DNA of 11,511 bases from Zancudomyces culisetae. Its lineage: Eukaryota > Kickxellomycota > Harpellomycetes > Harpellales > Legeriomycetaceae. The notes under the pieces were generated by a model. It made no database searches. It saw nothing but the letters and a program-made list of their open reading frames with translations, and had not been told where the DNA came from. The position numbers and the translations under genes were made by a program. Position 1 is the stretch's first letter. Each line of letters begins with the position of its first letter. Positions 1 to 7,946 of this stretch are shown here, piece by piece. The stretch spans positions 1-11,511 of the forward strand of contig LSSK01001427.1 in the NCBI GenBank assembly GCA_001969505.1, read 5' to 3'.

Positions 1-650
1 TGCAATCCAAGCATGATACATGCGCTGTAACATTTCATTTGATCTATATGTGCAGCATGACTAAACCTATTACAGGTTTTATGTTCAAGCAAAGCTTGGA
101 GACACCACAAGTGGTTCATTTTGAATTTATTTTGTCTATCTTCAAGCACTTTGCGCACATAATTCACCATTTCTCCCACTTTTTTAGCGCTCAGAAATCT
201 TGTTACTCTGGATTCTGGCAGTAGTTGTGTTCCAAGAATCAATATTGTGTAAATCATGTATCTAGGAAGTCTCAAATTTTTTATATTTTCTATCAGCATG
301 GGTACTCTAACGGGTATCACCAGATTTGGTGTTGCAAACACACAGAGTTTTGTGGTTTCTACCATGAAGTTCACCAGATTTATCATGTGTGTTTTGATGG
401 TTTCATCGTAGTAGGCTTCATAGCTAAAATCTCTGTTATCTATCTTTTTTATCAGCACATATTCATAATTTTCCTCATAAATCTTATCAAAATTAACACC
501 TGTTCCACTGTTTCCCAGTTTAAATCGTTTACTGTTGTTTATAACAGCATGTATCTCTGTAGCTTTGGTCTCTACGCTAGCAACAAGGTCAGTGACCTTG
601 TTGATGGTCATCATCCTACTCCTTTGGGTCATTTGTTTTTCTGGGGTCAT
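1..650 (-). CDS. Unrecognised protein, 5' part of gene (runs off left edge)
   Basis: Reading leftwards from an ATG at 650-648, the frame is open for 216 codons to the window edge, so the C-terminus is missing. An in-frame TGA lies 24 codons upstream of the ATG (about 722-720), which supports this start; later ATGs at codons 7, 13 and 14 are possible. The protein begins MTPEKQMTQRSRMM. It has a mixed, soluble-looking composition, charged in the first 90 residues. A short hydrophobic run (MIYTILILG, about residues 132-140) is too short for a confident membrane span. The distal part is Cys/His-richer (CLQALLEHKTCNRFSHAAH, about 183-201), but I see no standard zinc finger. Base composition is clearly less AT-rich than the flanks, and CTG, GTG and ACC codons are frequent. 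Plus-strand open frames over 39-716 are antisense shadows. I recognise no family. The uninterrupted frame makes it the only intact coding sequence seen, either a host gene or a recently acquired one. Confidence 0.82.
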   Translation of the reverse strand, partial: MTPEKQMTQRSRMMTINKVTDLVASVETKATEIHAVINNSKRFKLGNSGTGVNFDKIYEENYEYVLIKKIDNRDFSYEAYYDETIKTHMINLVNFMVETTKLCVFATPNLVIPVRVPMLIENIKNLRLPRYMIYTILILGTQLLPESRVTRFLSAKKVGEMVNYVRKVLEDRQNKFKMNHLWCLQALLEHKTCNRFSHAAHIDQMKCYSACIMLGL

Positions 651-886
651 CGTACTTACTTTAAGTATAACTGTAACTCTGGTTTCGCAACGTACTATTT
701 GAGATTGTTTAAATAATCAAGTATTGCCGAGTTTAAAAAGTAAAGTATCGAAATATCAGATATGAAATATTTACATTAGAATTCTCTGTTTTTTAAAAAA
801 AATCCTTCGGTGTAATTTTGTATTAAAGCTTATATAGCGGCAAATTTACAGAAAACAAATCAAATTGGTATAATTATAATAGATTA
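651..886. other. Upstream spacer of the left-edge gene
   Basis: This spacer of about 235 bases lies 5' of the minus-strand gene. It is AT-rich and contains no recognisable gene. Just upstream of the ATG, the minus strand reads AAAGTAAGTACG. That resembles a GT-AG donor consensus but lies in a frame that is already open, so I do not call an intron. No TATA or initiator assignment can be defended. Confidence 0.4.
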
Positions 887-1060
887 TAATTTGTTCTGGA
901 TCTGTGTATTTGACTCAATCGATCTACTAGTAAAAAAAAACTTCGTTCCAAAATGTGTATCATTGACAAACACACTACCATTCATAAAACTCATGGTGGT
1001 TTTGATAGGTCTTTGTTCCTTAATTTGCTTATGACTTGACACACCGACACCAAAGAAATC
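887..1060 (-). other. Coding-like open frame, 58 codons, function unknown
   Basis: This minus-strand frame is open from a TGA at 1063-1061 to a TAA at 886-884. The first ATG is at 994, which leaves 36 codons if used. The peptide includes SSHKQIKEQRPIKTTMSF followed by MNGSVFVNDTHFGTKFF. It has balanced composition and lower A+T than its surroundings, as expected for real or recently real coding DNA. It lies in the same orientation as the left-edge gene and about 230 bases upstream of it. It could be an upstream exon or displaced N-terminal piece of that gene, a separate small gene, or a relic. I recognise no domain, and chance is not excluded at this length. Confidence 0.35.
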
Positions 1061-1878
1061 TCATATTCATGGTTTCATGAAAAAAAATGGACATGTCAGC
1101 ACGGTATTACGTGTATTTATTTATTAACTTTAATCAATCAAAAAAAGTCGCAACTGTTAGTATTGAGGTCATTCAAAAGTTGGTAGTGGCTTATTCATTT
1201 GTTAATCATGTCTAGTGATGGTTATCTTTTATAATAGTTGTAATTTTGTACCAAAAACAGAATAAATCAAATTGAAAGAAACACTAATCAAGAAAATGTA
1301 ACTAAATGAAAAATCTGTTCATCGAGTTTGTATATTAGAAAAATTGTAATCTTTTTCTGAAAAGGTAAGAATCCGTTTTGTCGGAAGTTGATATTATATT
1401 TTTGTAATCTAGTAGGCAGTTGATAGAGAATTGATGGATTGGGAAATTGCTGAAGATTTATAAATTGTTGGAGTGACACATTTATGGATTCTTTAAATAT
1501 ATGAATACCTATTATAATTGCACAATGTGGTAAAAAAATGCTTGATGTGTGTGTACCATTTTAAATCTTGCATAAATACCCAATAAAATGACCCAAAATT
1601 TTTTTTAATTTTTGGCATTTGATAGTGGAATAAATTTTTTTACAAAATAAATTGCTTAGAGTACACATTTCTAAATCGACACCATACAAAGTCAAGCTGC
1701 TGGATTATCATCAATTTCAACTGACTAGAAGCTGAATTTTTAGTGGTACATGAAGTGGAAGGTGGGTATCAAGCGTATATTTCTACTCTCTTATTTTATA
1801 GTTTTACATAAAAATTAAGCAAACTATAACTGAATTTCGTACGAAAGATACGCTTACCTTGCCTTCAGAGTGTACTTA
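1061..1878. other. AT-rich spacer without a recognisable gene
   Basis: Stops are frequent in all frames. A 63-codon minus-strand frame at 1288-1479 has low-complexity Gln/Ile/Phe/Asn content and no recognisable motif, so I treat it as chance. Poly-A and poly-T runs are common. The one structured item is the inverted repeat listed separately at 1771-1855. Confidence 0.5.
1771..1855. repeat. Nested inverted repeat
   Basis: The outer arms AAGCGTAT (1771-1778) and ATACGCTT (1848-1855) are exact reverse complements. The inner arms ATAGTTT (1798-1804) and AAACTAT (1821-1827) are also exact and nest between them. Outside the outer arms, AAGGT (before a 7-base interruption) matches ACCTT after 1855, which extends the symmetry. 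The roughly 19-base segments between outer and inner arms pair poorly. It could be an old hairpin, a degenerate MITE-like insertion or chance. No target-site duplication was found. Confidence 0.45.
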
Positions 1879-2262
1879 ATTAAATATTAAGAAATAAAAA
1901 ATATTCTTCTGTAATTCCTTCACAATCTTACAACAAGGAATACACGAAGGCAAATTGAGTTGGGATCGATGGTAATCTTAGAGAAGATTGTAGAGCAAAC
2001 TGAAATCAGACCGTTTGTACGAATGAGTGGAAAATAAATTCAGTCGAGGATCGAGTAAATCTTTTCGAATGAAGACCAAATCTAATAATGGTTGGCGACT
2101 GTTGAAATAATCAGTAAACGATTCGAAAACTATACGAGACAACCAAAGACACTGTGTGTTGACAACTTTGATATTTGTGCCAACCTCTGTTGCAATTGTA
2201 CAACCTAATACTCTGACCTTCTGACTCTCTTCGCCTTCCGAAATAATTTGTAAGTCTAAATA
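1879..2262 (-). pseudogene. Unidentified decayed coding region, 127 codons with one stop
   Basis: The minus-strand frame is open for 94 codons (2262 to 1981), meets one TAA at 1980-1978, then continues for 33 more codons to a TAA at 1878-1876. There is no ATG in the first part, so the true start is lost or further upstream. The translation has globular-protein composition (for example SEGEESQKVRVLGCTIATE and NSRQPLLDLVFIRKDLLDP), and the DNA is less AT-rich than its flanks. The string LLDLVFIRKDLL, followed about 15 residues later by SDF, weakly recalls the IDLVF...SDH end of APE-type endonucleases of non-LTR retrotransposons, with Phe in place of the catalytic His. That match is too short to assign. 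It could equally be a host-gene relic or an exon. Confidence 0.45.
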
Positions 2263-2469
2263 TTAATGTATTCGTTTACTTATCCCTGATAAGTTATCAC
2301 TTGTTTAAATATATTAAAAATCATTAAATAAACTAATTCAAATTTAAATATCTTCAGTGTTACTTGATAATAGTAAAAGTTTTTTAAATATCTGGGATAT
2401 TTATCCCTAAAAAGCAGAAACTGCAGAGTAGTAGTCCAAAACATTCCTCGAAATATATAGTTGTGTTGA

Positions 2470-2664
2470 TTAAAAGCCCAATGTGTTGCATCTTGGGTTA
2501 TTGGCAGTAAAATTGTCAGAGTAGGAAGAAGTGGTCTTTGACCCAAAAATCCATTTATTACACTTGAAAGCATAAATACATAGATATCTAGCAGAAAATG
2601 GAGCTTGGATGTCAATTTGTCTGAGATCATAGAAGATTTGAGTCCATAAGACTTCTTTCTTCAA
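2470..2664 (-). other. Coding-like minus-strand frame, unknown product
   Basis: A 64-codon frame starts MKKEVLWTQIFYDLRQIDIQ and ends at a TAA at about 2472-2470. A second frame over the same bases (2280-2630) reads on further, with a less AT-rich first half and an AT-rich tail. The region about 2400-2660 stands out from its flanks by lower A+T. It lies in the same orientation as, and just upstream of, the 1879-2262 relic, so both may be parts of one decayed gene or element joined by a frameshift. I cannot tell which frame was real and recognise no domain. Confidence 0.25.
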
Positions 2665-3640
2665 TGATAGGCGTAGATCATGGAGTTTAAAGTCAAAATC
2701 ATAAGTTTTTATGTAAAAGTAGATTTAATGTAGTCTGTAAATTAAATAACAGATGTTTTAGGTTTATTAGTGTTCTTAAGTGTCGTATAGCGAGTATACG
2801 ATGAAAGGTCACAATTATTTTGGTAGTAATATCTATTTAAAACATTTTATTTTAGATTTTTTAACCAACTTGATATTATTATCGATCTACAAATAATTTT
2901 ATATAATATACTGCAGATATTTGTTTTCTATCTTGTAGAAGCAAATATTACTGTTTATTAGATTTATTAAATGTATGAGGAACTCTCCCGCTTCATTGTA
3001 AAATGTGTTAAATAAATAAAAAGAACATACAACATTAGAACTTTTGTACCCTTACATTATTAATATTTGAAGAAGTATAATTAAACTTAATAAGATATAT
3101 TACAAAAAATAATATATAATATTGATAATGATATTAAACAATTCTATATATCACATCATATTCTTGTATTAAGTTAGATGGTAATATCACTGTTTTAGAA
3201 CCAACAATAAGGTTTTGATCGAAGTGGCATCAGCTACAGGATATTAAGCTTTATCAAGCAACAGTAGTTATTAATTAAATATTTTATTGAAACGCATGAG
3301 TGCTTTATTTACATTTATATTCAATTTAAATGATAAATAATAATTTAAATTAGATGCTAAAAAATTTGAGTAATGTAAAAGCCAAAATAAAACTAAACTA
3401 TCATATGAATAAAGCAAAAATATTTGAATACTTAAGGGCTTAGACCCTCAAGAATAAATTGAAGATTATTGATTAATCGTAAAGCTAATCAAATGGAAAA
3501 TGGAATATTGGTGAAATTGGTAAAGTTATTTTTAGGTAAAAGTAAATTATTTTGGTATATATTTAGAAAAAAAATTTTAATAATTGAGATGACCTGGAAA
3601 AAATGTAGTTACTAAATTTGTTACAATGTTGTAAAATTAA
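2665..3640. other. AT-rich spacer, nothing assignable
   Basis: I see no credible gene or RNA. Small less AT-rich patches occur near 2978-3010 and 3205-3260 but give only 14-18 codon frames. An imperfect hairpin sits at 3431-3452, with CTTAAGGG against CCCTCAAG and one mismatch. Confidence 0.5.
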
Positions 3641-4314
3641 CGTTATAATAGACGAGTCATAAAACAAAACGATTACAAAAGTATTGTGGAATTCGAGAGC
3701 AAACTTACACATCTCTGGGCTAGTGATAAAATAACTTTTGATGCCACTAAGGTGGGTTAGTTATTAAGTTTAATAGATAACACCCTCGGAAGCGTGTGAT
3801 TGAAATAAAAGGTAAAGTCTAGGATGAGGTTATAAAATCCGCATAAAAAGAAACTTTAGTTGAAGTACAACCCTTAAAAATATGCTCAAGTAGTATCGGC
3901 GTTTACAAAGTCAACGATATTCAGAAACGCAGCATCGAAGTCGAGTAAACAACTTAAAGCTAAATCCAAAGATACCTTTGCCTATACCCAGCTTGAAAAA
4001 GTTTAATGAGGCAACAGTGAATAATGTTTCTAAGGTTGATGAGGTCGTGGATTAGCGTTTGGTAGAAGCTAAAGACAGAAGAGAGTACAATAGTCAGTCA
4101 CGAATAAAGGAGTGTTACATTTGTAAATGGGTTTTATATGAAATATGTCAATTCCAAAGGGAAAAATACACATAATCAAATTTACAGCCCTGTGGAAAAG
4201 GATAATCGTATTAACTTGCTCGACATACCAAAAAACGAGAAAAATATTGAGAAAACATATACAATCGAAGATACAAAGTTTGACAATACCTCAGAAAGTA
4301 ATACGAATAGGTAT
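3641..4314 (+). pseudogene. Decayed LTR-retrotransposon gag
   Basis: Plus-strand frame pieces have coding-like composition. Piece one (3641-3757, 39 codons) contains SIVEFESKLTHLWASDKI and continues past a TAG into LLSLIDNTLGSV, a helical capsid-like pattern seen in gag proteins. Piece two (4056-4172) contains KECYICK, the start of a CCHC zinc knuckle, with Cys codons at 4113, 4122 and 4146. The His is lost and the spacing is two residues short, which suggests a small deletion. Piece three, one frame over (4108-4314, 69 codons), is a hydrophilic linker including YSPVEKDNRINLLDIPKNEK. Several stops and at least two frameshifts make it non-functional. In such elements gag packages the RNA. The pattern fits Ty1/Copia-type or Ty3-type gag, and I cannot choose between them. 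It lies opposite in orientation to every other retroelement here, so it is a separate insertion. Confidence 0.55.
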
Positions 4315-4317
4315 TAG

Positions 4318-4640
4318 GCAGACCAAGGCTAGAAGAAAACAATACTCATGAACATCAAGCTGAAAGTACTCCAGCGTTATCATAATCTACTAAATAGGAA
4401 AAATAGATAATTAACCAAGTCATAAATGCAAATTTAAAAACTTTAATTAGTTGTAAAATTAGAAAAAATGTACACTAATATACTTTTTTACAGGATTAGA
4501 GGGCTCGCTGTAACAATTAAATGTATACATTACACTTTTAAATAATGAAGACATTCTCAAATTCAATAAATAATTAAGCCAGATAATAAGGTAACAAACA
4601 GTAAAGTGAGAACCAATATTTAAATCGACACCTGTGGTCA
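4318..4640. other. AT-rich stretch between gag relic and possible protease site
   Basis: This is stop-rich in all frames. If the flanking gag and protease readings are right, it is the eroded gag-protease junction of the same plus-strand element. A 60-codon minus frame (4459-4641) has no motif and is treated as a shadow. Confidence 0.35.
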
Positions 4641-4667
4641 ATTATCGATACAGAGACAGCATGTTGG
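4641..4667 (+). other. Possible aspartic-protease active-site relic
   Basis: The plus strand encodes IIDTETACW. Retrotransposon proteases carry a hydrophobic-hydrophobic-D-T/S-G-A box, and here the Gly codon reads Glu. It lies about 500 bases downstream of the zinc-knuckle remnant on the same strand, where a protease would follow gag. The frame closes four codons earlier than useful on either side, so support is the nine residues plus position only. Chance is a live alternative. Confidence 0.22.
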
Positions 4668-4757
4668 TTATAACTGTTAGGAATTGTTTTAAAATAAATT
4701 AAATAAATTCATGTTTATTATAATTTTCCATGACCAAATCAAGAAGGTTAGAAAATG

Positions 4758-4833
4758 AAATTGTAACCATATACAAATTACTAAAATGTAACTAAGTACA
4801 AATTAATTAAATGTAACTAAGTACAAATTATTA
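4758..4833. repeat. 25-bp tandem repeat, three copies
   Basis: The unit AAATGTAACTAAGTACAAAT (first 20 of 25 bases) occurs at 4784-4808 and again, almost exactly, at 4809-4833. A diverged first copy lies at 4758-4783, where TTGTAACCATATACAAATTA aligns with the unit. The period of 25 equals that of the array at 8186-8334, but the sequences differ. Confidence 0.75.
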
Positions 4834-6332
4834 AATTAATCTAACCAAGTCAAGTAAAAATGAATTTCGCGATGAAATTCCGTTATAAAAATATTCACAG
4901 ACCATTTTAGTAAATAAGAAACCTAGAAAGAATTCCGAAACTAATAATTCAAAGAATCGTCAGAATAACATGAATGACGCAATCATTGACACACTAAACT
5001 CACGGTAGTTAATCACATCAGTTACTCATAAGTTTAATAGTCAAATTTATAGTTTGATAGCAACTTTACTTAAGAAAATTTAATATGGAAAAATCTCTGG
5101 AGTAAAAGTATAAAAACCCTTTCGAAATCCATCGAAAGAGAACTTCAGAGAAAAATATCTTATTCACTATTGAATACCATATTTTACTAAATAATATAAT
5201 AATAAAATTAATCAAGTCTTAACACTGATGTTTACAAATATAAACTTTTAATGTAATATTTGCTTATAACTTGATATTTAAATAATAAGTTATTATAGAA
5301 TACTATAAAATAATAATAAGTTGTATACTCTATTATATGTTAAGATTGATAAACTAATACCATTTTAAAATTAAAAATTTAAAAATTAAAATTTTCTAAT
5401 TAGTAGATGCCTTAATCTAGTTGGATTATACATAATCAAATTCATATAGCTAACAAGATTGTATTTTAGTTTTATTCATAGCAAAAATTACTGCTGAAAA
5501 AATATTCAAACATTCGTAAATGAGTTGAGCCACATATAAAAAACTATATATTTAACACTTTTAATATTACAATTATCTAAAGTTATATTTTTACTATATA
5601 TGAATTTATACTCACTACTATCAGATGTAAACTGCTCAATATTTGTTAAATATTTTGATTACTGTATAATTTCATTGATTTAGTCTTATTTATATTTTTA
5701 GCTAAAGACTTGACCCCATAATATTATAATGTTAAGATATCATTATAGTTAGTGATTAATGGTTGAGGAAGTAGTATTTGGTTAGTATACTGCCATATCT
5801 ACTTTGGATAGAGCTAATTTGGTTATTTTGACTTCTGCTAACTTTTCACTAATAATTTCTTTTATTGTTATTATTTTACAAATTTATTTGATATATATTT
5901 TATAAACTGATAATTCAGTGTAAAAAATTATAAATTTGGTGTTATAACCTATACTTAAGGACAAAATAATTATAAAATAACTCATTACTATTGTTATTCT
6001 TTTATTAAATTATGCCTTATTGTTGCATAAGTAAGTTCTATACATATAGTATCTATCAATTTATCTAATACTTGAAGACGGGCCATTGCCTGTTTTTGCT
6101 GCAATAAATTTTAGCGTATTGACACAATATATTGATATTTATTTAACCTATTATAATTCAATTCTTCTTGATATTTACAACTTTGCAATCGTTTGAAGCA
6201 TTGATAAACAATTTAATAGCTGTTCGCCTATTTAAGGAATTCTTAACTTCTTTTCAACGAGATGAGAATTTAAGATTACAACGGTATAGGGATTGGTAAT
6301 TAATAGGATTAAGGTTAGGGTAAGCGGAAGAA
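4834..6332. other. Long AT-rich region without a recognisable gene
   Basis: It is mostly A/T-run sequence with stops in all frames. A plus-strand piece at 5114-5170 reads KPFRNPSKENFREKYLIHY, which faintly resembles the capsid start of Ty3-type gag (K-P-F...ENF...L-HY). On the minus strand, about 6060-6240 and 5790-5860 give 25-35 codon open pieces without motifs. No integrase zinc finger (HHCC) was found on the minus strand downstream of the RNase H copies, although an intact element would have one there. Confidence 0.45.
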
Positions 6333-6521
6333 TTAAATTATATCTATAAAAATATATATTGACTTAAAAGTCCTATGTTGAAATGAATAATTATGAATAT
6401 ATGGTTTGATATTAAGGACTACAGAAATAATTTCTAGTACAATACATTGTTCCTCCTCAGTTGTGATATGAATTAATATAATTGATTTTATGATTTGAAT
6501 AGTATATTTATATTGAATCAA
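6333..6521 (-). pseudogene. Ty3/Gypsy RNase H fragment, copy A
   Basis: The minus-strand frame of about 62 codons contains ITTEEEQCIVLEII and then LNIKPYIHNYSFQHRTFKS. In Ty3/Gypsy pol proteins, the RNase H domain that follows the reverse transcriptase has a Y-(T)-T-E-x-E-x-L-A-x-V segment, a K-F-R-x-Y-(L/I)-x-G-x-x-F stretch, then a T-D-H-K/R-x-L box. All three are recognisable in order, with the TDH box eroded to T-F. RNase H degrades the RNA strand during reverse transcription; this short, isolated piece cannot act. The only start in frame is a TTG, so there is no gene here now. Its sister copy lies about 310-330 bases to the right on the same strand. Confidence 0.68.
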
Positions 6522-6743
6522 GTTTACTAAAGTAGAATTAATGAATTAGTAATGTAAAATATTTTTTAATAAACTCAAATTATGATTGTAGATTGTAATT
6601 GTATTATCATAACGGTCACTTGTAAATATAATTGAATTTAATATTTTAATATGTGCATATTTTATATTAATTTTTGCATATTGATACTTTATAACTATAT
6701 ATTAATGTTGTGATTGAATCAAATTTTAATGGTTATATCTTTA

Positions 6744-6950
6744 TGATTTAGAAATATGAATAACCATGTATTGTTCTTCGTTGGTAGTTACATATTTATC
6801 TATTCGAAGCTGATTTAAAAATTTATATATTATTTATCTAATAATAGGTGTAGAAAGCTATATTTATTAAACTATTATTAAAATAATTAAAAATATTAAA
6901 GTTACTTAGTCAGCTGTTTGATATCGTTATGTATTTGCGAAAAGTATAAG
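6744..6950 (-). pseudogene. Ty3/Gypsy RT connection and RNase H fragment, copy B
   Basis: On the minus strand, FRKYI (6942-6928) is followed, one frameshift later, by NDIKQLTK (6928-6905). Together they resemble the YRR(Y/F)I...F..IA.PLT(K/D)L connection between reverse transcriptase and RNase H of Ty3/Gypsy pol. Further along, KYVTTNEEQYMVIHISKS (about 6797-6744) matches the TTEEEQCIVLEI stretch of copy A residue for residue in its core. The intervening RNase H start (TDAS box) is missing or unreadable, and the spacing is shorter than in the family, implying a deletion. Copies A and B may be a local duplication or two nested elements. Confidence 0.5.
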
Positions 6951-7172
6951 AATAAATATTAATTCTAGAAACGATAATGATTATTTTCACTAAAAAAGGT
7001 ATTTGAATAAATAGCATAATTTTTGAATCTTGGTACCTGAAAATATTTTTTAAATACAAGATAAAAATTTGGTTGATCAAACATAGTGCTAAGTAAAATT
7101 GATATTAGGTTGGTAATTTGAATTTCCAAAATTATTTTTCAGAGTTTGTGAGGTTGATTTAAAGTTCTGCCG

Positions 7173-7302
7173 ATTCATGGAAAAATTACCATGAATACCG
7201 ACTTTCCGTGTTGGAGCATCTATAGGAATAGGATTGGGGCTGGGTTTGAATCAGCCCTATAATTATCCTTGATATATTCGGCTTGGGCTTTTTTTAGCCC
7301 AA
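7173..7302. repeat. Cluster of three short inverted repeats
   Basis: ATTCATGG (7173-7180) pairs with CCATGAAT (7189-7196). GGGCTG (7237-7242) pairs with CAGCCC (7252-7257). TTGGGCT (7283-7289) pairs with AGCCCAA (7296-7302) across a run of T. All three lie in the least AT-rich part of the dead Penelope-like element, at the end of its C-terminal frame. They may be leftovers of coding sequence or a structured 3' region of the element. Confidence 0.45.
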
Positions 7303-7492
7303 ATTTTAGTATGTAATCACCAAGATTCGGTAATTTTTTACAAGCAATAATAAACCTTAAATTGTTACTTAGAGCAGTTAAGGATGCGTTGAGTTCATGT
7401 TTGATTCTTTGTAATATTTGGTAGTTTGAATGTTTGTTGTAGAATATTACTAATGGAACAATGTTTTTAGAAGGTTTATTGGTCGTTTTTAG
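7223..7492 (-). pseudogene. Penelope-like RT C-terminal region
   Basis: This is the longest uninterrupted frame of the element, 90 codons between a TAG (7495-7493) and a TAG (7222-7220), and it has no ATG. It reads NIVPLVIFYNKHSNYQILQR, then IKHELNASLTALSNNLRFII, then ACKKLPNLGDYILKFGLKKA. Penelope-family proteins end the RT with a (F/V)..(Y/F)......I...L......L........(I/L).A.(R/K)(R/K).(P/K)NL.D.L(V/I) segment, which fits closely. Upstream of the TAG, VNDIFIKNTYDVRKL belongs to the same run. Downstream, a one-frame shift opens PIPIDAPTRKVGIHGNFSMN and an Asn/Gln/Ser-rich tail to a TAG at 7091-7089. The family's Cys-rich linker and GIY-YIG domain would be next and are not seen. Confidence 0.78.
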
Positions 7493-7634
7493 CTATAATT
7501 TTCTAACATCGTATGTGTTTTTAATGAATATGTCATTTACGAATTTATGTTATATCATCGTGCTAGTAGTCGTTCTATGAATAATTATCGAATATCAACA
7601 AAGTCATTATTATCTGTGCATTGTCATAATATCA

Positions 7635-7946
7635 GTTTAGTACACCAGATATAACTGCTTTTTTAGTAGAAATGCTGTGTTTATAAAAAAATGGTACTTA
7701 TCTGTATAGATTAAAAGGTTTTTGATACGTTTTGAAACTGATTTTAATTTCAGTATTTAAGTAAACAATTTTATCAAGGAAGTCTATAGTATTTACTGAA
7801 TTGATAGCGAGGGTCATATTTATTTCAGGGATGCTGTTGTTGGCGATGTGTATAAGTTTGGATAAATTGTCTTTGTGAGTTACTGTTTGAAATGGCCAAT
7901 TCCCGTTAATAATTATAGTTACATTTTGGCTTATGAAAAATTTAAC
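7635..7946 (-). pseudogene. Penelope-like RT thumb
   Basis: An 82-codon frame (7946-7701) ends at a TAA (7700-7698) and continues in frame for 21 codons to a TGA (7634-7632). It reads NLSKLIHIANNSIPEINMTL, then NTIDFLDKIVYLNTEIKISF, then KTYQKPF. After the stop it reads VPFFYKHSISTKKAVISGVL. Penelope-like thumbs follow motif C with L...N...P.I.FT....., then I.FLD..I, a Y.KPT.T..Y.....HP...K..(V/I)..G pattern. The agreement extends over about 90 residues across the stop, so the TAA is a single nonsense change rather than the end of the protein. The lack of an ATG kept it from ordinary gene calling. Confidence 0.8.

Noticed and set aside
650-665. GTAAGT splice donor just upstream of the left-edge gene's ATG
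   Set aside because: The surrounding frame is already open and no matching acceptor or upstream exon could be shown.
39-716. Two plus-strand open frames (61 and 163 codons) separated by one TAG
   Set aside because: They are antisense to the longer, better minus-strand gene at 1-650. The second starts at a TTG, and the peptide is rich in His, Tyr, Phe and Ile as expected of a shadow frame.
1288-1479. 63-codon minus-strand open frame
   Set aside because: Low-complexity composition, no motif, and AT-rich like its surroundings; probably chance.
4145-4351. 68-codon plus-strand open frame starting MSIPKGK
   Set aside because: Over most of its length it is the wrong frame of the gag linker. The Lys/Arg/Ile-rich peptide looks like a shadow, although its first residues may be the end of the zinc knuckle.
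6300-6325. TTAAGGTTAGGGTAAG, telomere-like
   Set aside because: Only one TTAGGG-like unit with imperfect neighbours; no array.
7237-7257. tRNA T-arm look-alike (GCTG...TTTGAAT...CAGC)
   Set aside because: The loop does not fit TTCRANY, and no acceptor, D or anticodon arm was found. It lies within the RT C-terminal frame.
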